From contig CBDCDL010000002.1 in the NCBI GenBank assembly GCA_965215345.1, positions 2,914,001 to 2,978,000 on the forward strand: 64,000 bases of DNA, written 5' to 3'. The first letter of the stretch is position 1. Every line of letters starts with the position of its first letter. The translations under genes and the position numbers were made by a program. Below, one piece after another: positions 26,087-34,805 of the stretch. Under the pieces are notes generated by a model that saw only the letters and a list, made by a program, of their open reading frames with translations, ran no database searches and was not told where the DNA came from. Source of the stretch: CATQHW01 sp965215345 (lineage in GTDB: Bacteria > Spirochaetota > Spirochaetia > SZUA-6 > Bin103).

Positions 26087-26587
26087 TCATCGCGTCAGAC
26101 GCCCCTCATCGTCGATCAACGCCACGCGGCTCGGCTGGCGATCAGCCCAGCGCCACAGCACCAGGTTGAGATCGTCCGCCCCGCTGCCGGCGGCAAAGCT
26201 CCGCGCGAGCATCCCTACGTAACCGGCTGCGATCAGCCGGTCGGCCACCCTCTGAGATGCTGGGATTCTTCCCTCCAGCATCCGCTGCTCCCAGTCGGGA
26301 CAACTCAAGTCGAGTTCGGTCACCCCGAGTGCCGCGAGTTGCGCCGGGTCCCGCGCATCCAGCACCGGCTCCGCGTCGACGTTGTAGGCGCACAGCAGAG
26401 TGGGCTGAGGTCGCAGGCCGCAGACGCCGGCTTCGCGCATCGCGGTAACCGGCGTCACGGACGTATACAGCGCCGCCAGGCCCTTTCGATTGAACCTGCC
26501 GCCATGAATGCGTGCTCCCTCTCCCGAGACCGGCGACCAGCCCCAACGCGGATCGTGAGCCCGGAAGACAATCCCCTGATACCGCAT
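26087..26587 (-). CDS. RES-domain toxin
   Basis: 166 aa. The three residues that name the family are present: Arg in GGRFNRKGLAALYTS, Glu in VTAMREAGV and Ser in MLARSFAAGSGADDLNLVLW. RES toxins have an ADP-ribosyltransferase-like fold and deplete NAD+ in the cell. It follows the Xre antitoxin gene by 9 bp on the same strand, the standard order. Start at ATG 26587. Confidence 0.92.
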   Translation of the reverse strand: MRYQGIVFRAHDPRWGWSPVSGEGARIHGGRFNRKGLAALYTSVTPVTAMREAGVCGLRPQPTLLCAYNVDAEPVLDARDPAQLAALGVTELDLSCPDWEQRMLEGRIPASQRVADRLIAAGYVGMLARSFAAGSGADDLNLVLWRWADRQPSRVALIDDEGRLTR

Positions 26588-26596
26588 TCACGCCCA

Positions 26597-26950
26597 TCAG
26601 GCATAGCCGCCGGCCATGACCCGGTCGAGGTAGGCATGGACGTGGCGAGCCCGGCCCTCCCGCACCAACTGGTCGGGCGTCTTGCCGGCGAAGCCCGGCA
26701 GGGCCTCCGAGCGGAACCAGGCGTAGGCCACGAGTGGGGGGGAACCGGTGTACTGCTCGACCCGGCGGAGGATCTCCACCATCTCCCGCAAGCGCGTCTG
26801 CGTCTTGCGAGCGCGAACCCGCGTGGTCCGCGAGAGCGCGTCCTGACTCAGCCCCAGCGTGCCGGCGATCTCTGCCTTCGTCGTGCGCAACGCGCCTGCG
26901 ATCAGCCTGGGTGAGAACGCCTGGTTCTCGACGACATCCTGTAGCTGCAT
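26597..26950 (-). CDS. Xre/MbcA/ParS-type antitoxin
   Basis: 117 aa from ATG 26950; GGGAG stands immediately upstream (very short spacing). An N-terminal helical DNA-binding part (LIAGALRTTKAEIAGTLGLS, QDALSRTTRVRARKTQTRLR) precedes the DUF2384 toxin-binding part (YAWFRSEALPGFAGKTPDQL ending in DRVMAGGYA). It inhibits the RES toxin by covering its active site and represses the operon. An inverted repeat upstream (26,982-27,001) is a likely binding site. Confidence 0.9.
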   Translation of the reverse strand: MQLQDVVENQAFSPRLIAGALRTTKAEIAGTLGLSQDALSRTTRVRARKTQTRLREMVEILRRVEQYTGSPPLVAYAWFRSEALPGFAGKTPDQLVREGRARHVHAYLDRVMAGGYA

Positions 26951-26981
26951 GACTCCCTTTTCCCGATCCGCACCATACAAT

Positions 26982-27001
26982 ATCACTCGAATACCAGTGA
27001 T
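26982..27001. promoter_or_regulatory. Inverted repeat upstream of the Xre-RES operon, probable operator
   Basis: ATCACT (26982-26987) and AGTGAT (26996-27001) form a perfect 6-bp inverted repeat with an 8-base centre. Reading the minus strand, TATTGT (26982-26977) is a possible -10 for the operon, so the palindrome would lie between -10 and -35 where an Xre repressor would block RNA polymerase. The binding itself is inference. Confidence 0.5.
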
Positions 27002-27106
27002 TCCCCATAGCGTCCAGGCGTGCCGATCGGACCATGAGCCGCGATCCTGATGGGATACGGCCGGTGCGTGATACCGTCCGGGCACGGGGATCTGAGGGGT
27101 GACCGC

Positions 27107-28261
27107 ATGAAACACGTGGTGGCGTACAAGAAGAAGGGCCTCTACGCGGGATGGCCGCTGCCGACCGTCCTCCCCGACGGCAGGCTCACCGTCGTGGTGC
27201 AGGCTTCCGGCCTGGTCGAGCACTACGCGCTCGGCGAGCGCATCACGCTGGTGTCCGAGGATCGCGGCGACACGTGGTCGGAGAGCGACGATCCGTCCAT
27301 TCCCTCCAACTGGCCCGGATCCTCCACCCGCGAGCGGCACGATCGCTTCGCAGCCGTCATGCCCGGCGGCAGGTATCTGGCCGCTGGCGGGGTCGGCTGG
27401 GAGGTGTGGCCGGCGGCGGATCGGGCGAAGGCGCATGCGATGGGACGGGCGGTCTTCTACGGCCCGGACCCCGCCACCGACGACCTCGTCGTCGGCGGAA
27501 ACAGGCTGTACGTGCAGTGGTCGGACGACCGTGGACGGTCGTGGCAGCGCCGGGAGTGGACGGTGCCGGGGGCGGTGTGCCTGCTGTCGTTCCCGCGGTC
27601 GGCCCATCTGGCCGATGGGACCATCCTGGTGCCGGCCTACGATCTGGGCTGGGAAAAGGACAAGGTCGTCGACGCCGTGCGCGCGTCATCCGAGGGCGAG
27701 CGCCGCGACGTCCACGGCACCTACGTGATCCGCGTGATCGGGGAGCGGACGTGCGAGCTGGCCGAGATCCCGGGGGGAGGCTTCGGCAACGAGTTCGCCG
27801 TGGTCGAAACGGCCCCGGGGACGGTCCTCGCCCACCTGCGCGACGATTCCACCGCCCAACGCCGCGCCGACTCCACGGGGTATCTCCTGGAGAGCTGGTC
27901 GCACGACGGCGGCCGGACGTGGTCACGCGCCCTGCGGACGGAGATCTGGGGCTACCCGCCGCACCTGCTGAAGCTGTCCGACGGCAGGATCCTGTGCTGC
28001 TACGGCTACCGGCGCGATCCGATGGGCGTGCGGGCCGTGCTGTCGAGCGACGGCGGCAGGAGCTGGGACCTGGAGCACGAGATCGTGTTGCGTGACGACG
28101 CGGTGGCAACGTGGGGAAACCCGCTCGGGCAGCACTGCCCGGGCGACCTGGGGTATCCGCTGTCGGTAGAGCTGCCCGACGGCACGATCTTCACCACCTA
28201 CTACTTTGTGGAAGCGGACGGCATCGTCCACGCAGCGGCCACCAGGTGGCGGCCGGACTGA
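27107..28261 (+). CDS. Sialidase-like BNR protein, copy 2 of a duplicated pair
   Basis: 384 aa from ATG 27107, with AGGGG about 8 bases upstream. Same architecture as the gene at 24,943 with Asp boxes SEDRGDTW, SDDRGRSW, SHDGGRTW and SSDGGRSW. Protein identity is high throughout, highest in the C-terminal third. Copy 2 carries an extra TAQRRADS segment. The two copies flank the RES-Xre pair. About 130 bp downstream begins the solute-binding protein gene of an oligosaccharide importer. Confidence 0.88.
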   Translation: MKHVVAYKKKGLYAGWPLPTVLPDGRLTVVVQASGLVEHYALGERITLVSEDRGDTWSESDDPSIPSNWPGSSTRERHDRFAAVMPGGRYLAAGGVGWEVWPAADRAKAHAMGRAVFYGPDPATDDLVVGGNRLYVQWSDDRGRSWQRREWTVPGAVCLLSFPRSAHLADGTILVPAYDLGWEKDKVVDAVRASSEGERRDVHGTYVIRVIGERTCELAEIPGGGFGNEFAVVETAPGTVLAHLRDDSTAQRRADSTGYLLESWSHDGGRTWSRALRTEIWGYPPHLLKLSDGRILCCYGYRRDPMGVRAVLSSDGGRSWDLEHEIVLRDDAVATWGNPLGQHCPGDLGYPLSVELPDGTIFTTYYFVEADGIVHAAATRWRPD

Positions 28262-28308
28262 CGGTTGCAGGAGTCTCCCGGCCGTCTCGACCGCCCGCCG
28301 GCTTCTCC

Positions 28309-28337
28309 TTGACAGCGTGACGGTGAGTCTTTAGGTT
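28309..28337 (+). promoter_or_regulatory. Sigma-70-like promoter of the solute-binding protein gene
   Basis: TTGACA at 28309-28314, 17-base spacer, then TAGGTT at 28332-28337, which keeps the three most conserved -10 bases (T1, A2, T6). The predicted leader is about 49 bases and ends in AAGGAGGT six bases before ATG 28393. Confidence 0.6.
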
Positions 28338-28392
28338 CGGGAGTTCTACAGGTACGTTGTACCGACCGTAACAATCTTCAAGGAGGTGCGTG

Positions 28393-30141
28393 ATGCAGAG
28401 GTTTGCACGCACTACGGCAGTCGCCGCGGGTCTATTGCTGCTGCTGGCGCCCACGGTGTTCGGCGCCGGGACCGAGGACGCGGCAGCGGATCAGATGGTG
28501 ATCACGTGGGCTGGGCCCTATGGCGCTGTCGGCGAGATGGGCGAGGAAGGCGAAGGAGATTCCTGGGCCACCAGGCACTTCGAGGAACGCTTCAACGTCG
28601 ACATCCAGGGCAACGGGATCGGCTCGAACGAGGGCGAGAAGGTGCAGATCATGCTCGCCTCCGGGGAGTTCCCGGACACGGGCGCCTTGTGGGGTCGCGC
28701 GATCGATCACTACAACGACGGCATCATCCGCCCCATTCCCGAGGCCATGATCCGCGAGCACATGCCCAACTACACCCAGCGCATGGATTCCGAGTACCCC
28801 GACGGCTGGCTGCGCGACCGCAACCCGGACAATCCCGAGGAAGAGGTGCTCGGCATCCAGGGGTTCTCGGCGCAGAACGTCAGCATGGGTTATTTCATCG
28901 CCTTTCGCACCGACTGGGCGGCCAACGTGGGCGCGACCCTGTCGGACTACGAGAGCTCCAAGGTCTCCATCGACGAGTACGGCAGGGTGCACTACTGGCC
29001 CAATTTCGACGGCAGCGCCACCCTGGAGTGGTTCGAGGAGATGCTGATCGGCTTCCGGGACGGTGATCCCGACGGCAACGGCAAGAACGACACCATTCCC
29101 TTCGGCGGCGGTGGCGGACCCCGCTACGGCTGGCTGCAGTCGCCCATCGCCGGCGCGTTCCAGGCGCAGCTCGAGGGACGCCGCAACACGCTGGTGGACG
29201 GCAGGCTCTACACCGAGGAGATCAGCCCCAATTACCGCATGTACCTGCAGCTCATGGCCCGGTGGTACGCGGACGGACTGCTCGACAAGGAGTTCCTGAC
29301 CATCGACCGCTCCAAGGCGTGGGACAAGGTCAAGGCCGGGCTCACCGCATCGCAGAGCATCCACTACTGGTACTCCGGCCGCGAGGACCGGATGGCGTAT
29401 CCGCCCAACAGCTTCGTGCCCGAAGAGGACCTGGGCAAGGCAGAGGTTCCGCTGTTTCAGCCCATCGGTCCGACCGGGTACCGCGGCGGCGGCGCCTACA
29501 ACGCCAGCCCCTGGTACAACATGAACCAGTACGTCAACGCCGACGTGGACGACAAGAAGCTCAAGGTGATCCTGCAGATCGTCGACGCCGCCTATTACGG
29601 CACCGCCGAGGACTGGGTCCACCAGCGCTTCGGCAAGGAAGGCGTGCACTTCGACTGGTCGGGCGAGGCGTGGAACTCGACCCCGGTCCGGCGCGCGGAA
29701 GAGGATATCACCCCGACCGCGGGCGAGCCGACCGTGGGTCCGTTCGTCAACTCCTACCCGCCGAGCGCGTCGGTCGACCGCATCGTCTTCAACAACGCTC
29801 CCATGATCACTTCCTTCCTCACCGACTACATCCTGGCGCCGGAAGGCATGGCGCGGACGCTCCTGCCGTACCGCTTCGACTCCAAGAGCGAGACCAACCT
29901 TGCCGAGCTGTATTCCGAGCACGGCGAGGTGCTCAACACGCTGACGAGCGAGTTCTCGGCCAAGGCGGTCGTGGGCGAAGTCGACATCAACGACGACGCC
30001 GTATGGGACGGGTACGTCGCCGACTACCTCAAGTTCGGCGGCGCCGCGATCCTGGACGAGTTGCTGAAGGCGCCGGTCTACGAGAAGTTCAGGAACGGCG
30101 TGACCGAATACGCCGCCGGTCCGAACGAGAAGTGGTGGTAG
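28393..30141 (+). CDS. Extracellular solute-binding protein of an LplA-type sugar ABC importer
   Basis: 582 aa; ATG 28393 is favoured over GTG 28390 by the spacing to AAGGAGGT. A signal peptide (MQRFARTTAVAAGLLLLLAP) ends near VFGAG; there is no lipobox Cys, so it is probably a soluble periplasmic protein rather than a lipoprotein. The mature protein has the family 1-like bilobal fold with an EF-hand-like loop DGDPDGNGKNDT near residue 220, often seen in LplA-like proteins that bind oligosaccharides from pectin, mannan or similar polymers. It faces the two permease genes across a shared hairpin. No ATPase gene is present, as expected for systems sharing an MsmX-like ATPase. Confidence 0.88.
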   Translation: MQRFARTTAVAAGLLLLLAPTVFGAGTEDAAADQMVITWAGPYGAVGEMGEEGEGDSWATRHFEERFNVDIQGNGIGSNEGEKVQIMLASGEFPDTGALWGRAIDHYNDGIIRPIPEAMIREHMPNYTQRMDSEYPDGWLRDRNPDNPEEEVLGIQGFSAQNVSMGYFIAFRTDWAANVGATLSDYESSKVSIDEYGRVHYWPNFDGSATLEWFEEMLIGFRDGDPDGNGKNDTIPFGGGGGPRYGWLQSPIAGAFQAQLEGRRNTLVDGRLYTEEISPNYRMYLQLMARWYADGLLDKEFLTIDRSKAWDKVKAGLTASQSIHYWYSGREDRMAYPPNSFVPEEDLGKAEVPLFQPIGPTGYRGGGAYNASPWYNMNQYVNADVDDKKLKVILQIVDAAYYGTAEDWVHQRFGKEGVHFDWSGEAWNSTPVRRAEEDITPTAGEPTVGPFVNSYPPSASVDRIVFNNAPMITSFLTDYILAPEGMARTLLPYRFDSKSETNLAELYSEHGEVLNTLTSEFSAKAVVGEVDINDDAVWDGYVADYLKFGGAAILDELLKAPVYEKFRNGVTEYAAGPNEKWW

Positions 30142-30177
30142 CGGTCGGCTGACGAAGCGAACGCTCGCAGTACACGA

Positions 30178-30209
30178 CGAGGGGATGGCCGTCCGCGGTC
30201 ATCCCCTCG
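30178..30209. terminator. Bidirectional hairpin between the convergent importer genes
   Basis: CGAGGGGATG (30178-30187) and CATCCCCTCG (30200-30209) form a perfect 10-bp stem with a 12-base loop between the solute-binding protein stop (30141) and the permease stop (30234). There is no long T-run on either side. Its position makes a bidirectional terminator or mRNA 3' stabiliser likely. Confidence 0.65.
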
Positions 30210-30233
30210 CTTCGTATCCGGCCGCGCGGGCGG

Positions 30234-31145
30234 TCAGCCTTTCAGCGACCCGATGAAGATGCCCTTGATGAAGTATTTCTGCAGGAAGGGGTACAGGAGC
30301 ACGATCGGGCCGATGGTGAGGATGGTCAGGGCGGCCTGAGCCGCCTCGGTCGGCAGGGTCGGCAGGTCCTCGATCGCCCTGAAGCGGTCCACCCCCAGCA
30401 GCGCCTCCTGGATCTGCTGGATCATGCGCCGCAGCAGGGTCTGCAGCACGATCTTGCGCTCGCTGCGGATGTAGATGAGGGCGTCGAACCACGAGTTCCA
30501 GTGTGCGACCGCCGTCCACAGCGCCAGCGTCGCGATGATCGGCTTCGACAGCGGCACGATGATGCGGGCCAGGATCGACGGATAGCCGGCGCCGTCCACC
30601 AGCGCCGCGTCCTCGTACGCGGGGTCGATGGTCATCAGGAAGTTGCGGGCGATGATGATGTAGAAGCCGTTGACGGCCAGCGGCAGGATCAACGCCCAGC
30701 GGGTGTCGATCAGGCCGAGCCGGCGGATCAGCAGGTAGTTCGGGACCAGCCCGCCGGCGAAGAACAGCGTGATCAGCAGCACGATGGTGAGCAGGTTGCG
30801 CGCGGGCAGGTTGCGCTTGGCGAGCGGGTAGGCGGCCAGCAGCGTCATGGCGACGGCGACGAGCGTTCCCAGCACCGTCCGGTAGATGGAGTTGTAGTAG
30901 GCGACCTGCGCGTTGCCGTACTCGGAGAAGGCGAACTGATACGCGCCGAAGCTCCACTCGCTGATCCAGAACTTGAAGCCCAGGGAGGTGACCTCCTCGA
31001 CGGTCGAGAACGAGGTCAGCAGCGTGACCCAGAACGGGTAGACGATCGACAGGGCGAACAGGGTCAGAAACACGTACATGCCGCCGCGCGACAGCCGGCT
31101 GCCGAACGACGGGTGCAGCGCGTGGAAGGCTCTACCAGATGCCAT
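30234..31145 (-). CDS. Carbohydrate ABC transporter permease (MalG/LplC type)
   Basis: 303 aa. Six membrane segments can be traced, among them GMYVFLTLFALSIVYPFWVT, LLTIVLLITLFFAGGLVPNY and WALILPLAVNGFYIIIARNF. The cytoplasmic EAA loop that docks the ATPase reads YEDAALVDGAGYPSILARII. The protein ends in YFIKGIFIGSLKG, typical of LplC. Its start overlaps the upstream permease end by 14 bp. It pairs with that permease and, by position, with the solute-binding protein at 28,393. Confidence 0.92.
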   Translation of the reverse strand: MASGRAFHALHPSFGSRLSRGGMYVFLTLFALSIVYPFWVTLLTSFSTVEEVTSLGFKFWISEWSFGAYQFAFSEYGNAQVAYYNSIYRTVLGTLVAVAMTLLAAYPLAKRNLPARNLLTIVLLITLFFAGGLVPNYLLIRRLGLIDTRWALILPLAVNGFYIIIARNFLMTIDPAYEDAALVDGAGYPSILARIIVPLSKPIIATLALWTAVAHWNSWFDALIYIRSERKIVLQTLLRRMIQQIQEALLGVDRFRAIEDLPTLPTEAAQAALTILTIGPIVLLYPFLQKYFIKGIFIGSLKG

Positions 31146-32160
31146 ATTCGCTGAAGCGCCTGATGATCATGTTGGCCCCGACCAGCAGGCCGACGTTGAG
31201 GACGCTCTTGAAGAGGCCTACGGCGGTGGCGTAGTCGTACTGTCGCTCCAGGATCCCCCTGCGGTAGACGAAGGTGTCGATGATGTCGGCAACCTCGAAC
31301 ACGAGCGGGTTGTACAGGTTGAGGATCTGGTCGAATCCTGCCTCCATGATGCCGCCGACGTTGAGGATGAACAGTACGACGATGACCGGGATGAGTGACG
31401 GCACGGTGATCCGCACCGCCATCTGCAGCCGGTTCGCTCCGTCGACGGTCGCCGACTCGTAGAGCTCGGGGTTGATGCCGGCAATGGCGGCAAGGTAGAC
31501 GATCGTCCCCCAGCCGACGCCCTGCCACATGGCGGTGACCACCAGCATCGGTCGGAACAGCCCCTGCGAGTACATGACGACCGGCGCATCCAAGCCCAGC
31601 AGCGTGTAAAGATAGCCGACGATGCCCCGCTGCGGAGACAGCATCTCGATGATGATGCCGGAGAGCACCACCCAGGACAGGAAGTGCGGCAGGTAGGAGA
31701 TCGTCTGCACGGTCCGCTTGAAGGCGGAGCTCTGAACCTCGTTGAGGATCAGGGCCAGGATGATCGGCGCCGGGAAGCCGAAGACGAGCTTCAGCACGCT
31801 GATGATGACGGTGTTGCGGAACAGCCGGGCGAAATAGGGGTTTTCGAAGAGCTGGCGAAAGTGGTCGAAGCTGTTCCAGGGACTGCCCAATATGCCCTTG
31901 GCGTATCGGTAGTCCACGAACGCGATGCCGATTCCGTAGATGGGGACGTAGCGAAAGATGATCAGGATCACCAGCGGCGCAAGGAACAGCAGATAGAGCG
32001 CGTACATGCGCTTCGCTCTCCGCCACTTCTCGTTTCGCAGGGCGGATTCGTATGCCTCCTGGATCCGTGCCGGCCGCGCGATCACCTCCGCATGCTCCCT
32101 CGTGTCCTCCCATGCGGAGATCGGCGCGAGCCGTCCTCCGCAGCCACCAAGAGATCGCAC
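31132..32160 (-). CDS. Carbohydrate ABC transporter permease (MalF/LplB type)
   Basis: 342 aa from GTG 32160. LplB proteins usually have a shorter N-terminus, and an in-frame GTG at 32085 with GAGGGAG nine bases upstream is a good alternative. Features are MYALYLLFLAPLVILIIFRY as first membrane segment, VPIYGIGIAFVDYRYAKGIL, SYLPHFLSWVVLSGIIIEML, and the EAA loop YESATVDGANRLQMAVRITV. It forms the heterodimeric channel with the downstream permease. The 140-bp region upstream should hold the operon promoter. Confidence 0.92.
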   Translation of the reverse strand: MRSLGGCGGRLAPISAWEDTREHAEVIARPARIQEAYESALRNEKWRRAKRMYALYLLFLAPLVILIIFRYVPIYGIGIAFVDYRYAKGILGSPWNSFDHFRQLFENPYFARLFRNTVIISVLKLVFGFPAPIILALILNEVQSSAFKRTVQTISYLPHFLSWVVLSGIIIEMLSPQRGIVGYLYTLLGLDAPVVMYSQGLFRPMLVVTAMWQGVGWGTIVYLAAIAGINPELYESATVDGANRLQMAVRITVPSLIPVIVVLFILNVGGIMEAGFDQILNLYNPLVFEVADIIDTFVYRRGILERQYDYATAVGLFKSVLNVGLLVGANMIIRRFSEYGIW

Positions 32161-32301
32161 GCTAGCGGCTCGGGCCTGCGTTCAAGACTATCCGAATCTG
32201 GCCCGCCGTGGGCACATCGAGAATGCACGAGGGAGGCAACTGCCATGGTGAGAACGCATCGATCCATAACACCTAATCCCTCATACCAGATTCGGGCAGC
32301 C

Positions 32302-33477
32302 TCAGAACGCTTCGCCACCTCTCCCCCTCCGGTTCAAGTCTTCCCTGAGTCGCGATCTGAAGTACGCATGTGAGATGCGGTAGAAGCGAGCGCCCATCGA
32401 TCCATAGATCAGGAACCCAGCGACGGGACCTATAGGAAGGACCCCAAACGCATGTTGCCGCATAGACGCTCTCTCTATCTTGGCGGACACCGCTGCAATC
32501 AGCGCCACATGGCCATTCTGTTCGTACTCGCTGACGCCCCGCTGAGACCGCTTTTCCGATCGTGTGGAAGCCCATTGCCACACTACACGGTCAAGGTCTG
32601 TGGCATGATCGGCTTCGCAGCCGCACCGCACGCCAGCGCACCAACAGATCGCCTGCAACGACTCGAGGAACATATCGATCTGGTGCGGATCGTGACGAAT
32701 ACGAAAGCCGGGAAGCCAGCTTCCAAGCAGGCCAGCCGACGCCGACAGCAGCCGAGCCTTCTGCTCAGATCCAGCAACAGATCCTGCCGTTCGGACCAAT
32801 CGCATGTGCTCTTCGGAGAGATGCCCTGCCCAATAACTCTCCACGCATCCGTGAGGGGAGTCCAAGAGACCCGTATCCTCGCTAATAGCCGTATACTGCG
32901 AACGCGCAGGCACGAAATCTGCCTGCAGCCGCCGGTCGCCAGTTGATGCAAGCGCCTTATAGAACTCGCGCGCATGCCGCTGGAAGCGGGCCACCAGTGA
33001 TGTTTCGATCACCGAGCCAACCACCGGTCCAACAACGGGAAGAAAACCGACGGTTAGAACTCTGATGTGCGCCGTTCGGAACTTCGCGGACACGTTTCCC
33101 ACGACGTCGTCGGTCCATGGGTCACCTCGATCGCGGACACGTCCGTGATGGGTCTCCCGTGCCCATCGAAGCAAAACGCGCTGAAAGTCGTGAGGTTCCT
33201 GCACATCGCAAACCTTCTCGAAGCCGGCTGCCCAGCACGATATATGCATTCTCTCCAGTAGCCTCTTCGTGAATCTATGCCGACGCGTTCGCCAGAGATG
33301 GATGACCGGAATAGCGTTGGCCACAAATCCTGCCACAGCGGCACGTGCACGGTGCCCCCGTAACGTTTGCTCGTTGGGCGACATCATTCGCCAGGACTCG
33401 CGCATGCTGCGCAAATAATAAGATCTGTCTTCGGCAAAAAAGTTCTTTACACACTCGCAGTACGTGGAGGGACTCAT
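32302..33477 (-). CDS. Protein with two homologous EcsC-like modules
   Basis: 391 aa from ATG 33477 (MSPSTYCECVKNFFAEDRSY). The protein is an internal duplication: residues about 40-175 and 215-385 align, ending in the similar blocks FLPVVGPVVGSVIETSLVAR...AREFYKAL and VLPIGPVAGFLIYGSMGARF...AYFRSRL. The order of a hydrophobic glycine-rich segment, G-P-V-x-G, and A-x-x-[YF]-[YF]-x-x-x-L resembles the end of EcsC-family proteins, though the match is weak. The hydrophobic glycine/valine stretches suggest membrane association. Base composition is lower in G+C than in neighbouring genes, hinting at transfer; the transposase remnant lies next to it. Function unknown. Confidence 0.65.
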   Translation of the reverse strand: MSPSTYCECVKNFFAEDRSYYLRSMRESWRMMSPNEQTLRGHRARAAVAGFVANAIPVIHLWRTRRHRFTKRLLERMHISCWAAGFEKVCDVQEPHDFQRVLLRWARETHHGRVRDRGDPWTDDVVGNVSAKFRTAHIRVLTVGFLPVVGPVVGSVIETSLVARFQRHAREFYKALASTGDRRLQADFVPARSQYTAISEDTGLLDSPHGCVESYWAGHLSEEHMRLVRTAGSVAGSEQKARLLSASAGLLGSWLPGFRIRHDPHQIDMFLESLQAICWCAGVRCGCEADHATDLDRVVWQWASTRSEKRSQRGVSEYEQNGHVALIAAVSAKIERASMRQHAFGVLPIGPVAGFLIYGSMGARFYRISHAYFRSRLREDLNRRGRGGEAF

Positions 33478-33600
33478 TGTCTCATTCCAGTTTATTGGAC
33501 ACCACGGATGAGATAGTTGAACTTCATTCCGTTGATTGTCAAGCCCCACCGGCCGGGGGGGCATTCCGCCGGGTGCGACCCCATTCGCCAGCGTGACGGA

Positions 33601-33989
33601 TCAGGCAGCCATGCGTTCAGCCTCCTGTGGAGGTGAGAGGGGGAGCAGGCGCTCGTGGTCGCTGCCGAAGCGGTGGCTCTTGAGGGATGCGCGGAGCTGC
33701 AGCATGCCGGTCGCTCCCGCCATGCCCCACATCATGCCGCTCTGCTTCAGGCGCGCCGCCACCACGTTCTTGCAGGCGCTCTCCACGGTACCGCTGCCGA
33801 TCGGCAGACCAGCTCCCGATAGCGGCGGTAGTCCATCCGCTGCTGGTTGGCCGTGAAGTAGTCGATCTCACCTTGGAGGTCGGCACGCAGCGCCGGGTAC
33901 TCGCCGCTGTCGCGCAGCTTCGTGAGTTCCTCGATACACGCATGCCAGAAGTCCAGGATGTGCCAGACCTGCTGCCCGCGCTCGACCAT
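33601..33989 (-). pseudogene. ISKra4-like transposase, C-terminal remnant with frameshift
   Basis: One frame (from 33989) reads GQQVWHILDFWHACIEELTK and DYFTANQQRMDYRRYRELVC. After a shift near 33,805 the sense continues in another frame with LPIGSGTVESACKNVVAARL, KQSGMMWGMAGATGMLQLRA, the end signature of ISKra4/ISLre2-type transposases. The N-terminal DNA-binding and most catalytic parts are absent. No terminal inverted repeats were found. Confidence 0.75.
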
Positions 33990-34046
33990 CGTCGGCAGGC
34001 ACGCGGGAGCGTCCCAGAGCCGCGCCCGACCTACCTGGAGACGAGG

Positions 34047-34624
34047 CTACCCGGCGACGAGGCGCCGGCGGCTGCGCGGTGCCACCGCCAGCGGGGCCTC
34101 GGCGCATCCGATCCCCTCGATCCCGACCGTGCCGTCACGGTCGCTGAGGTTCGCAAGCACGTAATCGGCGCCGTCACCGCGTTCCAGGTGGAGGGTGAGC
34201 GGCGCATCGGTGCACAGCGCGAACCCTCCCCACTCGATCCGCGTCGTCTCCACCGCGTACAGATACTCGATCGTTCCGCCATCCCCCCTGCAGAGCACGA
34301 CGACGGCTCCGTCGGTCGTGAGCTCGCCATAGCGGGTAGGCGCCGGCTTCCACGCGTAGGAGACCGCGACGTACACCGTGGCGCCGCCGCGCCCGACGGC
34401 GAGCCCGGCCGCGTCGCTCGGAAGCCCCCGGTGCTCCCTGCTCACCGCCAGCTCCCGCACGATCGCCTGATAGCGCCGGTGCTGGAAGGTCCCTCCTGCT
34501 GACTCAGCTCCCGGATCGTCTCGATCTCACGCGCGTCGTAGAACAGCAGCGGTCGCTGCCGTCGTTCCAGCCGGATCCCTTCCGTGTCCACGCCAACCTC
34601 CGTCTGCTCGCGAACGCCTCCCAT
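34047..34624 (-). pseudogene. Heparinase II/III-like remnant (deleted and frameshifted)
   Basis: From ATG 34624 the frame gives RQRPLLFYDAREIETIRE, the usual opening of heparinase/alginate-lyase proteins. It shifts near 34,480 to GTFQHRRYQAIVRELA and then jumps directly to a beta-rich C-terminal part (VYVAVSYAWKPAPTRYG, IEWGGFALCTDAPLTLHL). More than 400 residues of the catalytic domain are missing. It sits between the transposase remnant and the start of the mannonate dehydratase-like operon. Confidence 0.6.
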
Positions 34625-34805
34625 GGTACCGCCCGTAGGCCGGACATGCAGGGCCGATCGCAGCGCGACGAAAGCGGCACGGAAAACGTGCCTGAATTGC
34701 CGGCGGAGCCGTCGGAAACCAGGAACGAACAGAACCGCGCGTCGTGATCTTCTGATACGCTGGCCGTTGCCCTCCGCATCGGCCTGATCTACGCTGTGGC
34801 GCGCC

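Noticed and set aside
33601..33989. Complete insertion sequence
   Set aside because: Only the C-terminal part of the transposase is present, it is frameshifted, and no terminal inverted repeats or target duplications were found.
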